Shown here: positions 8,414-16,724 of the stretch, piece by piece | Layout: each line of letters starts with the position of its first letter | Position numbering within the stretch: position 1 is the first letter of the stretch | Source: a virus | DNA length: 31,607 nt | IMG/VR virus record: IMGVR_UViG_3300031521_000250 | Coordinates: 1 to 31,607 of that record | Strand: one strand, 5' to 3' | The notes under the pieces: model-generated | What the model saw: only the letters and a program-made list of their open reading frames with translations | What the model was told of the DNA's origin: nothing | Databases searched by the model: none | Made by a program: the position numbers and the translations under genes

Positions 8414-11092
8414 CTATGCCATCTGCGCAAGCCCTTGGTGCACAGTTTTATTATTAAACAATGTAAGTACCATTTCACGATTGCTATTCTTATTAAAACT
8501 TACATGTATCCAAGGCATTCCGCTACCATAATTTTTATATTCCAAAAGTACTTGGTCATATGCTGGTAAAATTTCTGTAATTCTTTTTGCAATAGAATAA
8601 TATTCTGATTTACTTTTACCTGGAAATTGCATATCAACAGCCATACCCATATAATGCTTACTCATAGAACTACCACCTTTATAACGATACCCAGAAGTTA
8701 TTATTACCATTGGGTATTCTGCTAGAATCTTTTCCATAACATTTACAGAAAGATATTGAATATTTTGTACAATCTGCCCAACACTTAATCCCATTTGTGG
8801 TTGAATTTTTTTAATCTTATCAGAAGCTGCTAAATATTGCCTTAAAGAATAATTCTTACTAATTTGAACACCTGTTGCGATATCTTCTTCATTAGTAAAA
8901 TTATCATATTTATAATCTTCAATTTTACCATTTTTCTTTGTTGGTATGTATGTTTCAGATACAGATGGAATAGATTCATTTGGATCAAATTCTGCCTTAC
9001 TTTTCAAATCATCCATATACGGTTGAAAATTATCATCCATATCTTCTGGACTTTCGTATCTTCTTGATGGACCTTCAAATCTATTTCCTGTTGGTGGTAT
9101 TATGCCAACATCATTTTGTAATAGTTCTTGTCGTGTTAATTTATCACCCAATAATAATGGATCATTTAAATCCCTAATAATAACTTCTTGGGGAGTATTT
9201 GGTAATGGTACAGTACCTTTTAATGTTGGTAAATCCATATGCAATATTGTTGGTTTATTTGAATTTACAGAAGTCCCAGCTTTTTGGAATATTTCAGTTG
9301 CATCCATATCAATAGATGGTCCAGCCTTTATTGATGTCTTCTTTGTAGATTGTACTAATAATTCATCAGAAGTATTAATATTAAATTTACTTTTAGAACG
9401 CAATGAGCATACATTCTCGGTAACTAATGTAACACTATCCATAGAATTTAATAACGTTTGCTTTCCAACATCCATATCCCAATTATCGACACATTTCATA
9501 TCAATATTATGCGCGGATAACACATTAACATCACCATCAAATGTTTCTAAATTATAATTTTTACATTTTATATTATATTCTCCTTGCACATAATGATTAA
9601 AATTTCCATGTACCGTAGTATTTAAATCATTCTTAACTATTATGTCGGCATCACCATATACTTCGGCAGTCATATTATTTTGCACAAGAAGATTGCAATC
9701 TCCTTCCACAGTAATATTGAGATTACCTTTTAGCATTACATTTCCATTTCTTTCAATGATTGTGAAACCATCGCCAACTATTTTATTAACTTTTGTACCA
9801 TTGTTGTCTATTTCTGAAAAAGTTCCAGATGGATGAAATGTGTGTATTCTTACATTGTCCGGTGTAGAATCATGTTCAGTAATAATTCCGCCATGCGTTA
9901 CACTAACTTGATTATTGGGATATGTAGGATTCGCGGGGACACGAGGTTGGTCCCAAGTACTTTGCGTACCTGCTATGCGAGTATGTTTTGTTCTATCCGC
10001 TTCTTTAACACCTATTATAGTACCACTTAAAGATTCTCCACGAGCAAGGCGATTTACGTCCTGTTCTTGAATAAGACTTCTTTTAGGATAAATTCCATTG
10101 GGGTCGGAAAACCCTACTGTAGAACTTGCTTTGGCAGTTGTTGGCGGTAAACTTTGTTCAACGCTTGGGCGTGATATAGAAGGGGCTTTACCTGTTAGTG
10201 CGGTATGTCCATATTTATAATATGTAGAACATGAGGTGCCATTTGCATCATCTTTTACATAACCACCACGCAACCATTTTGCAGCTCCACCTGCACCTTG
10301 TAAATGCGCAACCATGAGCGCACCGCAAACGTGGTCACGGTCCGAATCATTTCGCAATAACCCCTTATTATAAAGGGTTTTAAAATTTCGAGCAAGTAGG
10401 GCATCCATTGCGGTTTCTTGTGCATCCTGATTGGTAAACCATGTATCACGCGATACTACACCATTCTTGCCCAACCAAGATTCTGAGTATTTTAAATCTT
10501 TATTATTTGTTCCACGCCTACAATACCCAAGGTCTACTAATACCGGACCCCCAAATTGGTAAGCCCCAATAAAACCGAGTTGGTTTAGTGCTGAATAATT
10601 GCCTCCACTTTCGTGCCTTTTTATTGTTGCTTTTAATTTATTAACATCGGAAGAACTTAGCGGTCCAATGGCTTGCGGTTTAGAATCTTTTGATGGAATA
10701 ATTGACTGCCCACCTTTGTCAGTTGGTATCGCATTTGGGTCCATGTCGTCAGCATCAACTTTATATGCCATTTGATTAACACTATCTCCAGAAATATCAT
10801 ATGTGCTTTGTATGTCCTGGGGGATGCCTTGTAGCGCACCAAACACAATTGTTGTTTGCCAAGTATCATCAAATGAACCAACCAAAACCCATGATCCTGG
10901 TAAAAAATTGCAACCAGAACTTCCTATTCCAGAAATTTGGGCAGTAGGATTAAGAGGCATTGACCATGCTAGGGAAGAAGTAGGAAGAGCAAATTTATCT
11001 GGAGTATGTAATCCTATAATTCTTACGCGCACTCTTCCTAGTGATAAATTATCGTTAATGTCCTCCACGACACCCACCCGAATTAGTTCCAT
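8414..11092 (-). CDS. 5: gp5-like baseplate hub/needle protein with two predicted murein hydrolase domains, 892 aa
   Basis: In T4, gp5 (575 aa) is the cell-puncturing needle: OB fold, lysozyme, then a beta-helix. Here residues 1-92 are the OB-fold part ('RVRVRIIGLH', 'PGSWVLVGSFDD'). Residues 150-300 hold a lysozyme/transglycosylase-like domain with 'RHESGGNYSALNQLGFIGAY' around the likely catalytic Glu161; this is not the T4-lysozyme type. Residues 395-600 are an irregular V/I-N/D beta-helix ('GNLNITVEGDCNLLV', 'GDADIIVKNDLNTTVHGNF'). Residues 745-870 form a second domain with 'SKHYMGMAVD' (His813, Asp820) and 'WIHVSF' (His863), the zinc-ligand signature of M15-type D,D-peptidases. The protein ends in an amber codon. 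The start is set by GAGGAGA. Its first 10 bases overlap the end of the GIY-YIG gene. Confidence 0.93.
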   Translation of the reverse strand: MELIRVGVVEDINDNLSLGRVRVRIIGLHTPDKFALPTSSLAWSMPLNPTAQISGIGSSGCNFLPGSWVLVGSFDDTWQTTIVFGALQGIPQDIQSTYDISGDSVNQMAYKVDADDMDPNAIPTDKGGQSIIPSKDSKPQAIGPLSSSDVNKLKATIKRHESGGNYSALNQLGFIGAYQFGGPVLVDLGYCRRGTNNKDLKYSESWLGKNGVVSRDTWFTNQDAQETAMDALLARNFKTLYNKGLLRNDSDRDHVCGALMVAHLQGAGGAAKWLRGGYVKDDANGTSCSTYYKYGHTALTGKAPSISRPSVEQSLPPTTAKASSTVGFSDPNGIYPKRSLIQEQDVNRLARGESLSGTIIGVKEADRTKHTRIAGTQSTWDQPRVPANPTYPNNQVSVTHGGIITEHDSTPDNVRIHTFHPSGTFSEIDNNGTKVNKIVGDGFTIIERNGNVMLKGNLNITVEGDCNLLVQNNMTAEVYGDADIIVKNDLNTTVHGNFNHYVQGEYNIKCKNYNLETFDGDVNVLSAHNIDMKCVDNWDMDVGKQTLLNSMDSVTLVTENVCSLRSKSKFNINTSDELLVQSTKKTSIKAGPSIDMDATEIFQKAGTSVNSNKPTILHMDLPTLKGTVPLPNTPQEVIIRDLNDPLLLGDKLTRQELLQNDVGIIPPTGNRFEGPSRRYESPEDMDDNFQPYMDDLKSKAEFDPNESIPSVSETYIPTKKNGKIEDYKYDNFTNEEDIATGVQISKNYSLRQYLAASDKIKKIQPQMGLSVGQIVQNIQYLSVNVMEKILAEYPMVIITSGYRYKGGSSMSKHYMGMAVDMQFPGKSKSEYYSIAKRITEILPAYDQVLLEYKNYGSGMPWIHVSFNKNSNREMVLTLFNNKTVHQGLAQMA

Positions 11093-11874
11093 AAATCTAT
11101 CTCCTCTTGTGTTGCATACCTACATTTAAAACCTTTGTGATGAGTGCGTTTCCCTTTTGCTACTCTTGACATATTGGTAGATGTTATATCATTAACCCTA
11201 CAAAATTCATTTAATCCAGTTACAAATTCTTCGCTACCATCTGGATATGTTATAATATATTTTTTAGCACAGTGATGCAATTCTCCAAATTTTCCAAAAT
11301 TTATAGCATTTTCACCGGAAATCTTAGCAATATGATCTGGTGTGTGTTTATATCCAAATGCTGGGTGATCTTCTCCAAATTTTCCATATTGTGAATTATT
11401 TTCACCACCATTTATTTCTCTTAATTTTATTAACGTGTCCTCCGAATGCAAATTTCCTAAATGTGCTAATCTATTATTTTTTTTAGCTTCTTCTGTATGA
11501 GTTTTACCATAAAATGGATTATCTTCGCCAATATATCTACCTTTCATAGTTTCCTTTTGTTTTTGAATCGATTCATTGGAATGAAGATTATTAAATCCAC
11601 CACTTTGTAAATTATACCCATATGGAACCCTAGTATTATGTTCTACTATATATAATTCTTCTTTAATATTAGCTTCTTCTAATGTTAATCCATATTCTAA
11701 AATTTCTTCAATAAAGTATTCTAACCCATTATATTTTTTTATAGCACTATGAAATACTCTACACCCTTCCGAATTTCTATGTGCAGATTTTCTCTTTTTT
11801 AAATTACATGTTTGCCCAATATAACTTTTGCCACTAGGACTAGTAAATTTATATATTAAGTAAGTTTTTTCCAT
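11083..11874 (-). CDS. GIY-YIG homing endonuclease with NUMOD3 repeats, 263 aa
   Basis: A free-standing DNA endonuclease of the Seg/intron-endonuclease type, which spreads by cutting genomes that lack it. The GIY-YIG core is at the N-terminus ('YLIYKFTSPSGKSYIGQT', residues 5-22) with a following conserved Arg in 'KKRKSAHR'. From about residue 115 come NUMOD3-type units (GEDNPFYGKTHTEEAK, GENNSQYGKFGEDHPAFGYK). The C-terminus 'KKYIITYPDGSEEFVTGL' through 'KGFKCRY' is shared with the other GIY-YIG gene at 21144-22031. It sits between the gp27-like gene and gp5, has its own late box, and overlaps the gp5 start by 10 bases. No defect is seen in the frame, so it may be active. Confidence 0.92.
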   Translation of the reverse strand: MEKTYLIYKFTSPSGKSYIGQTCNLKKRKSAHRNSEGCRVFHSAIKKYNGLEYFIEEILEYGLTLEEANIKEELYIVEHNTRVPYGYNLQSGGFNNLHSNESIQKQKETMKGRYIGEDNPFYGKTHTEEAKKNNRLAHLGNLHSEDTLIKLREINGGENNSQYGKFGEDHPAFGYKHTPDHIAKISGENAINFGKFGELHHCAKKYIITYPDGSEEFVTGLNEFCRVNDITSTNMSRVAKGKRTHHKGFKCRYATQEEIDLWN

Positions 11875-11901
11875 TAATTTTTTCCTATATAGTTATAATG
11901 A

Positions 11902-11909
11902 TATTTATA
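11902..11909 (-). promoter_or_regulatory. T4-type late promoter ahead of the GIY-YIG gene and gp5
   Basis: Minus-strand TATAAATA in the 39-base gap between the gp27-like stop (11914) and the GIY-YIG start (11874). It may have arrived with the endonuclease, and it also serves gp5 downstream. Confidence 0.7.
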
Positions 11910-11913
11910 TTAA

Positions 11914-13194
11914 TTATTTTAGGTTTATAATTAATGATTCCTTTACCACGCGCAAGATGCACTCCATTTCGGCCTTCGAAATTCTGTGATGTATTGCGAC
12001 GACTAAAAATTTACCTTTATTCATTTTTTCTACTGCGTCTTCACTGGTGGGATGATTTCTCACTGTGTTAGTCTCTAATTCTATCGTCATCCCACAAACG
12101 TAATCACTTCTTCCTGCTACAGTTATTTCAGAAACGTAACTCCCAATTTGTTGGACAAGACTCCTTCGCTGGAGTAACCAAGTCTCAGGATCATCGCTCT
12201 GAAATTCATCATACATATTCACATGATTCGTATAAGTTACAACACAACTTCCTGGATTGCGCAAGAATTTTGAACTGTTCATTGGAAATTCATTCAAATG
12301 GTTTGTGTCTTTAAATTTTCCTATATAATCATATTCCCGAATGTTTATTGTCTTCGAAAGTAAATCGCAAAAAATGCCCCTACTTGCGTACATTCCGCCT
12401 GCCATTCGCGTACTCACATCGAAGACTAGATCATTTGTCATATTTCTTAAAATATTATATTGAGTTAAATCTTCCGTTTTATGAAGTTCTCTTAATTGCT
12501 TGATATTCATCGTACTATTATAGAACTTCATCGAAGCAGGTTTGGCAATCAATGAATTAATACTTACAAAATTATATTTAAACATATCCTGATAGAACAC
12601 ATAATTTGCTGCTCTGGCATGTTTAGAAATACTTCTCGCTGCCAACCAATTAATACATTTCATTGGCGACCAAGTTGGCGCAACAAATTGGAAAGCATTT
12701 GCAGTTTCTTCTACATTGAATTTAGAAACTTGCTTATCACTTGCCCCTAAAGCGTCTTCATCGCCAAATATAGATTTTGCCATAGCCGCATAATTACCTT
12801 TATATGCTTTGGCAACTTTTACATGTTGATCTGAAAATCCTTCTTCACTCATAAAATGAATCACATACATCTGACTATTTTCTTTCATAAGTATTCTATT
12901 GGCAACTTTATAAATATAGAACATATTATCTACAAGCGCGTCAGAATCTTTCATTCCTGGAGTTTTATAAGATATCTCAAGTTTTTCTTCACCAACCAAT
13001 GGAATATAGTTTATTAAATCTATTGAATCAGTAATTGTAATAGTACCAGTAAGATAATTTGAAAACAAATTTTCATATATATTTAGTTCAACCATCAAAT
13101 TAGTCACATCAATTTTATTACCAGTTATAATGGAAGTAATAAGAACTTTTCCTATCTCAATTTGACCAGCAAATGTTGCAGTACGATCAGCCAT
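11914..13194 (-). CDS. gp27-like baseplate hub protein, 426 aa
   Basis: It occupies the place next to gp5 expected for gp27, the hub trimer that holds the gp5 needle and caps the tube; T4 gp27 is 391 aa. The N-terminal stretch 'IDVTNLMVELNIYENLFSNY' with 'TGTITITDSIDLINYIPLVG' and 'EKLEISYKTPG' matches hub proteins of T4-like marine phages and looks like the first hub barrel. The C-terminal 'FLVVAIHHRISKAEMECILR' is the typical second-barrel ending of hub proteins. Identity to T4 gp27 itself is not obvious by eye, so the call rests on pattern and context. GGAG precedes the ATG; gp53 ends three bases upstream. Confidence 0.8.
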   Translation of the reverse strand: MADRTATFAGQIEIGKVLITSIITGNKIDVTNLMVELNIYENLFSNYLTGTITITDSIDLINYIPLVGEEKLEISYKTPGMKDSDALVDNMFYIYKVANRILMKENSQMYVIHFMSEEGFSDQHVKVAKAYKGNYAAMAKSIFGDEDALGASDKQVSKFNVEETANAFQFVAPTWSPMKCINWLAARSISKHARAANYVFYQDMFKYNFVSINSLIAKPASMKFYNSTMNIKQLRELHKTEDLTQYNILRNMTNDLVFDVSTRMAGGMYASRGIFCDLLSKTINIREYDYIGKFKDTNHLNEFPMNSSKFLRNPGSCVVTYTNHVNMYDEFQSDDPETWLLQRRSLVQQIGSYVSEITVAGRSDYVCGMTIELETNTVRNHPTSEDAVEKMNKGKFLVVAIHHRISKAEMECILRVVKESLIINLK

Positions 13195-13197
13195 AAA

Positions 13198-13764
13198 TTA
13201 CTCCACCAACATTTTGTTAATTTCTCGTATTACTGGTTGTATAAATTCATTCCTAAGAAGATAAATATTCCGTTTATTTTCATTTAACGTGTCTTCATAT
13301 TCGTAATTTGTAATTGCATTAAATGTCGATATAGGGATCAAATCCCATACTAAAGTTACGGGATTAAATACTTGCAAATTATTTCCAGATACAATTGCAT
13401 TTACTTCGTTGCCGTTTGAATCTTCATAATGATGTACATCATATTTACCAGTTTCTCCATAAGTATATATTAAATAAGTTTCAAGTTCATATTGAGATTT
13501 TGGGAATGATTCTAACCCATAAAAAAGATTATTTAACATTAATATTAACCACCCATAATCTGGACTTCCGTAATACTTTTGGCTGATTGTTTCTGGAGTT
13601 TCTCTATCTTGACATTGATATAATTCAAATGCACCAGAAGTAGAAATATCAGTATTAATGATTTGTACACGACGAAGAATATCAACCACATTTATTACAA
13701 GGTCTTGTTCGCCTGTGATTGCGAAATTGTAATTGATTGTTGGGAATTTATTAAAGTAAGCCAT
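13198..13764 (-). CDS. 53: gp53-like baseplate wedge protein, 188 aa
   Basis: gp53 joins neighbouring wedges during baseplate assembly. The signature is 'MAYFNKFPTINYNF', then 'ILRRVQI', then the LysM-like segment 'PETISQKYYGSPDYGWLILM' with 'NNLFYG' at about residues 57-83, as in T4 gp53 (196 aa) and its marine relatives. AAGGAA lies upstream of the start. It is packed between the tail-lysozyme gene (13-base gap) and the gp27-like gene (3-base gap), so it is co-transcribed with them. Confidence 0.92.
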   Translation of the reverse strand: MAYFNKFPTINYNFAITGEQDLVINVVDILRRVQIINTDISTSGAFELYQCQDRETPETISQKYYGSPDYGWLILMLNNLFYGLESFPKSQYELETYLIYTYGETGKYDVHHYEDSNGNEVNAIVSGNNLQVFNPVTLVWDLIPISTFNAITNYEYEDTLNENKRNIYLLRNEFIQPVIREINKMLVE

Positions 13765-13776
13765 TTTATGTTCCTT

Positions 13777-15843
13777 TTATTGCTGAATGATTCCGAAGTT
13801 ATTGATATTACTAATAAAATTTAGACCTTGTGCAGTTGAATCTTGATTGACTACATGTATGCGAACGCCGCCATCACCCATTCCTCCATCTTTCGATTGA
13901 GTAGTGTAATTATTTGTTATAATTGTAGGCGCACCATCTGCCTTCTTTTGTAATAAATTATCGGCTGCTTGATGTGCTACAGTCAATTCTTCAGTTTTTG
14001 GTGATATAGCCTTCGGAATTATTGCTGAAGTTGCTGGGACAATTTTTGGGGCATTAATTGGCTTCCCAGATTTATCTCTTGGTATATTGTCTGGTTGGGG
14101 AGCAGGTTTGCCCTTATTTCCCTGTATTACCTGAACACCTTCCGAAGTTTTTCCTTCAAGTCTATTTTGCTCTGCTTGTGTTGGGGTAAATGGATGTTTA
14201 ATTGCATTTATTACTCCATCTATTGAATTTTTTATTGCACTTGATATAGAATCAGTAAGTTTTGTTACTGAACTTCTCACAGAGTCTGAAATATCTTTTG
14301 CAAGTTCTTTTGCGGTATGTTTCATAAAATCTGGAGTAATTGCATTTGCAATACCAGTTGCAAATTTGCTTGCACTAGCAATTGCCGGATCTACTACATT
14401 TTTTGACCAAGGTACTTCAGATAATGCTCCAGCAACTTTACCAACACCTCGTCCACCTTCTATTGCTAATCCACCAATACCTTGGAGAATTTTTCCTGGA
14501 ATAGTTTTTCCTCCTGATATTTTACCAGTAGCTGGATTAATATATTCTTGTCCTGGAGTTTTTAATGATTCAAGATTTAATGCTATACCTGCTGCTGCTT
14601 CTCCACCACTTCTAATTGTTCCTATAGTCGCATCACCAATTGACTGCAATAATTTTCCAGCACCAGTTGACTCGTATTTTTTACCAGTAATTTGATTTAT
14701 ATGCTCTTGTCCCGGCTTTCCCATTCCTTCTACTATTTTTGGGCTATTAACTATAGTTTCAAATGTTGATTTAGCAACTTCTGTTGCATCTTTAATAAAC
14801 TTTTTTGTTTCTTCTGGAATTAGAGCGGAAGCAATTACTCCAGCTAATGCGGCTAATGCTCCACCAACTAACAAAGCATCCATAACTTTTTTGATTAAAG
14901 ATTCTTCAGTTTTTACCTCTGTTACACTACCATCTTTGCCATTTTCGTGTCCAGTTTTATCCGAAATGTGTTTCAAGTACTTCAAAACTTTTTGTTGAAA
15001 ATTTAGAGTTTCTTGATTAAGTCTTGTGGCATTTATATCTACCACACCATTCTCTTTTATTACTGGAGCAACAGAAGCAGTTTTAGTGGAAGATTCATTA
15101 ACAATTGGCAATGGTTGACTTCCAACTCTTGCAGAACCACTTGCAACAGAATTGAACATACCAGCAGAAGATGTTTTAGGAGCAACAGCACTTGCGGCAA
15201 CTGTTCCCAATATTGCTCCGCCTACGCCGAGAGCAGTTGGGTTGACTTCCGCAAAAGATTCCTTAATCTTTCTGGTTGCCTTTTCGACTTTTGATTCTTC
15301 TTTTTGCCCATCGCCTTTGAGCGATATAAACTTACCAGCATGTAATTTTTCAGCATTTGCGATTTGTTCAGCTTGTTTAAATTGCCAATCTTTTGGGCGT
15401 TCATACCCCTTGGTAAAATCTTCCCATGACTGGGCAATATTAGTAGAACCTTTAATTTTATCTCTAGTTTTTGAATATTTATTATTTAATTCATGATCCA
15501 TATATTGCAATTGTTCTTGCATATTAGTTTCGTATGGGTCTTTGTTGTGAAATTTTCCTAAACCAGTTAACCGCTCCTTTCTCCATTGGGCGATTCCAAA
15601 TGAGTCGGCAGTATTACCTTTTTCTTTAATTCCATGATTAAGTTTAGATTCTTGTACTAATCTTGCAGTAATAGCGGCGGCAGATTCTTTTGTATATCCC
15701 TTATCCATAAAGAAAGTCATAACCTCTTTTGGAAGTTCTCTGTGTGCTTGCTTTGGCTTTTTATGTTCATCTGGATTGAACGTAGAAAATTCTTTCTTAT
15801 TAGAATCTTCTATAGGCTCACCAGTTTGTAAATTGATATCCAT
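13777..15843 (-). CDS. Tail-lysozyme domain protein, possible tape measure, 688 aa
   Basis: Residues 38-170 carry a phage tail-lysozyme domain: 'KESAAAITARLVQESKLNHG' with likely catalytic Glu65, then 'SFGIAQWRKERL'. Two hydrophobic Gly/Ala segments follow ('LGVGGAILGTVAASAV' near 205 and 'ALLVGGALAALAGVIASALI' near 323). A duplicated unit of the form PGQE(H/Y)IN..TGK...GK(L/I)LQ.IG starts near residues 377 and 438. Then there is an amphipathic helical region and a Pro/Lys-rich linker. Lysozyme plus membrane-like helices is typical of tape-measure proteins. At about 1.5 angstroms per residue the length would suit a ~100 nm tail like T4's. Its place beside gp53 and the hub fits a gp29 substitute, but I see no gp29 sequence match; that role is inference. 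GGTAAGGA precedes the start. Confidence 0.78.
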   Translation of the reverse strand: MDINLQTGEPIEDSNKKEFSTFNPDEHKKPKQAHRELPKEVMTFFMDKGYTKESAAAITARLVQESKLNHGIKEKGNTADSFGIAQWRKERLTGLGKFHNKDPYETNMQEQLQYMDHELNNKYSKTRDKIKGSTNIAQSWEDFTKGYERPKDWQFKQAEQIANAEKLHAGKFISLKGDGQKEESKVEKATRKIKESFAEVNPTALGVGGAILGTVAASAVAPKTSSAGMFNSVASGSARVGSQPLPIVNESSTKTASVAPVIKENGVVDINATRLNQETLNFQQKVLKYLKHISDKTGHENGKDGSVTEVKTEESLIKKVMDALLVGGALAALAGVIASALIPEETKKFIKDATEVAKSTFETIVNSPKIVEGMGKPGQEHINQITGKKYESTGAGKLLQSIGDATIGTIRSGGEAAAGIALNLESLKTPGQEYINPATGKISGGKTIPGKILQGIGGLAIEGGRGVGKVAGALSEVPWSKNVVDPAIASASKFATGIANAITPDFMKHTAKELAKDISDSVRSSVTKLTDSISSAIKNSIDGVINAIKHPFTPTQAEQNRLEGKTSEGVQVIQGNKGKPAPQPDNIPRDKSGKPINAPKIVPATSAIIPKAISPKTEELTVAHQAADNLLQKKADGAPTIITNNYTTQSKDGGMGDGGVRIHVVNQDSTAQGLNFISNINNFGIIQQ

Positions 15844-15877
15844 AATTTTTCCTTACCTTTAGAATTGGCTATACTAG

Positions 15878-15885
15878 TATTTATA
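15878..15885 (-). promoter_or_regulatory. T4-type late promoter for the tail-lysozyme/gp53/gp27 operon
   Basis: Minus-strand TATAAATA followed by CTAGTATAGCC, 35 bases before the 15843 start. It lies only 10 bases from the -35 element of the opposite-facing early promoter at 15896. Confidence 0.8.
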
Positions 15886-15895
15886 CTAAATATAT

Positions 15896-15924
15896 TTGAC
15901 ATTTTTATAAATATAATTTATAAT
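15896..15924 (+). promoter_or_regulatory. Perfect sigma70-type early promoter for the plus-strand moron
   Basis: TTGACA at 15896-15901, a 17-base spacer, and TATAAT at 15919-15924, exact consensus. The flanks ATATTTGACA and TATAATATTATC are identical to those of the promoter at 26182-26210. It points rightward into the two small plus-strand genes. Confidence 0.88.
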
Positions 15925-15954
15925 ATTATCTCAAATAAAACTATGGGGAATAAA

Positions 15955-16206
15955 ATGAATAAACAAGAGTTACTTGAATGGGTTCAATCAATGCCCGATA
16001 ACGTACAGATTTTATTATTATCAGTTGATGAAAATGTCTCTGAAAAAATAGGTACTCCTAATTTTTTGGGATTTAATGGGGCAATTTATAGTGCAGAGTA
16101 TGAACAAAATTATGAAAATAGATTGACAGTATCATTGCACTATAAAACAACTGTTAGGTATGAATACAGTGACAATAAAACAGCAAACAGAAGGGTAATA
16201 AAATGA
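15955..16206 (+). CDS. Small protein of unknown function, first gene of the moron, 83 aa
   Basis: No family is recognised. I chose the ATG at 15955 because GGGGAA lies six bases upstream; an in-frame ATG at 15943 is possible. The N-terminus 'NKQELLEWVQSMPDNVQILL' looks like a short amphipathic helix, and the remainder is beta-like and Tyr-rich ('RLTVSLHYKTTVRYEY'). There is no signal peptide, membrane segment or cysteine, so it is predicted cytoplasmic. Its TGA overlaps the ATG of the next gene (ATGA), so the two are translationally coupled and probably act together. It is read from a consensus early promoter on the strand opposite to the surrounding tail genes. Confidence 0.75.
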   Translation: MNKQELLEWVQSMPDNVQILLLSVDENVSEKIGTPNFLGFNGAIYSAEYEQNYENRLTVSLHYKTTVRYEYSDNKTANRRVIK

Positions 16207-16502
16207 AAAATAAAATATTAATTGCTACTATTATTTTGGCATCTTCATCAGTCTATGCAGATTATAATATAGGTGATGTATCAGGTGGCGAATATAAAGT
16301 ATATAGTGAAACAATAAGTAGATATGGCGACGATGTTAGATTTGTATTAGGCCATATGAATGAAAATAATAGTATTGACACAATGGATATAATTGTAAAT
16401 TGTACTACGCATAGAACTATTGATAATGACTATTTGCCTCCTCAAAGTGTTGGTAGAGAGGCAACAGATTATGTATGCGATTTGACAAATGATATTGAAT
16501 GA
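16203..16502 (+). CDS. Exported small protein with Sec signal peptide, 99 aa
   Basis: The N-terminus 'MKNKILIATIILASSSVYA' is a classic signal peptide: Lys residues, a hydrophobic core, and an A-x-A type cleavage site before DYN. The mature ~80-aa product would be periplasmic. It has two cysteines (in 'VNCTTH' and 'YVCDL') that could form a disulphide after export. It is acidic and has no membrane anchor. No family is recognised. It overlaps the previous gene by four bases and is followed by an intrinsic terminator, closing a two-gene unit. Expression from an early promoter suggests action on the host envelope during infection, for example superinfection exclusion or lysis timing; that is inference. 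Confidence 0.8.
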   Translation: MKNKILIATIILASSSVYADYNIGDVSGGEYKVYSETISRYGDDVRFVLGHMNENNSIDTMDIIVNCTTHRTIDNDYLPPQSVGREATDYVCDLTNDIE

Positions 16503-16515
16503 GGTTTAAAGAAGG

Positions 16516-16538
16516 AAAGCCCCTTGCGGGGCTTTTTT
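16516..16538 (+). terminator. Intrinsic terminator after the moron
   Basis: AAAGCCCC, loop TTGC, GGGGCTTT, ending in a six-T run. It lies 14 bases after the stop at 16502 and just before the converging end of the gp51-like gene (16543). Confidence 0.92.
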
Positions 16539-16542
16539 AATG

Positions 16543-16722
16543 TTATTCATATTGCGTTTTCTCTTTTTCGGCATTCTTTTCATTTATATGTTGAATCAAC
16601 AAACTTGTATACACTTCCTTCTCCCAAGGCACCATATTATCTAGCTCAGTTAATGAAAAACCATGATGTTTCATTAGGTCAAAATTAAGTTTATAATGGT
16701 TATACATACTTGTTGATCCCAT
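16543..16722 (-). CDS. 51: gp51-like baseplate hub assembly protein, 59 aa
   Basis: A small gene immediately after gp26. The protein has 'YKLNFDLMKHHGFSLTELDN' and 'PWEKEVYTSLLIQHI', the pattern of the small protein annotated as gp51-like in T4-like marine phages, where it follows gp26. T4 gp51 itself is much longer (about 249 aa), so the name rests on the marine relatives. The ATG is only two bases after the gp26 TAA, and no Shine-Dalgarno sequence lies close upstream (the nearest G-rich stretch, GAGGGG, is about 30 bases away inside gp26). Translation is therefore probably coupled to gp26. The gene pair resembles two-part tail assembly chaperones. Confidence 0.75.
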   Translation of the reverse strand: MGSTSMYNHYKLNFDLMKHHGFSLTELDNMVPWEKEVYTSLLIQHINEKNAEKEKTQYE

Positions 16723-16724
16723 TG

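Noticed and set aside
10361-10382. Inverted repeat around CCCCTTATTATAAAGGGT
   Set aside because: It lies inside the lysozyme-like domain of gp5, has no T-run in the transcribed direction, and is explained by coding sequence.
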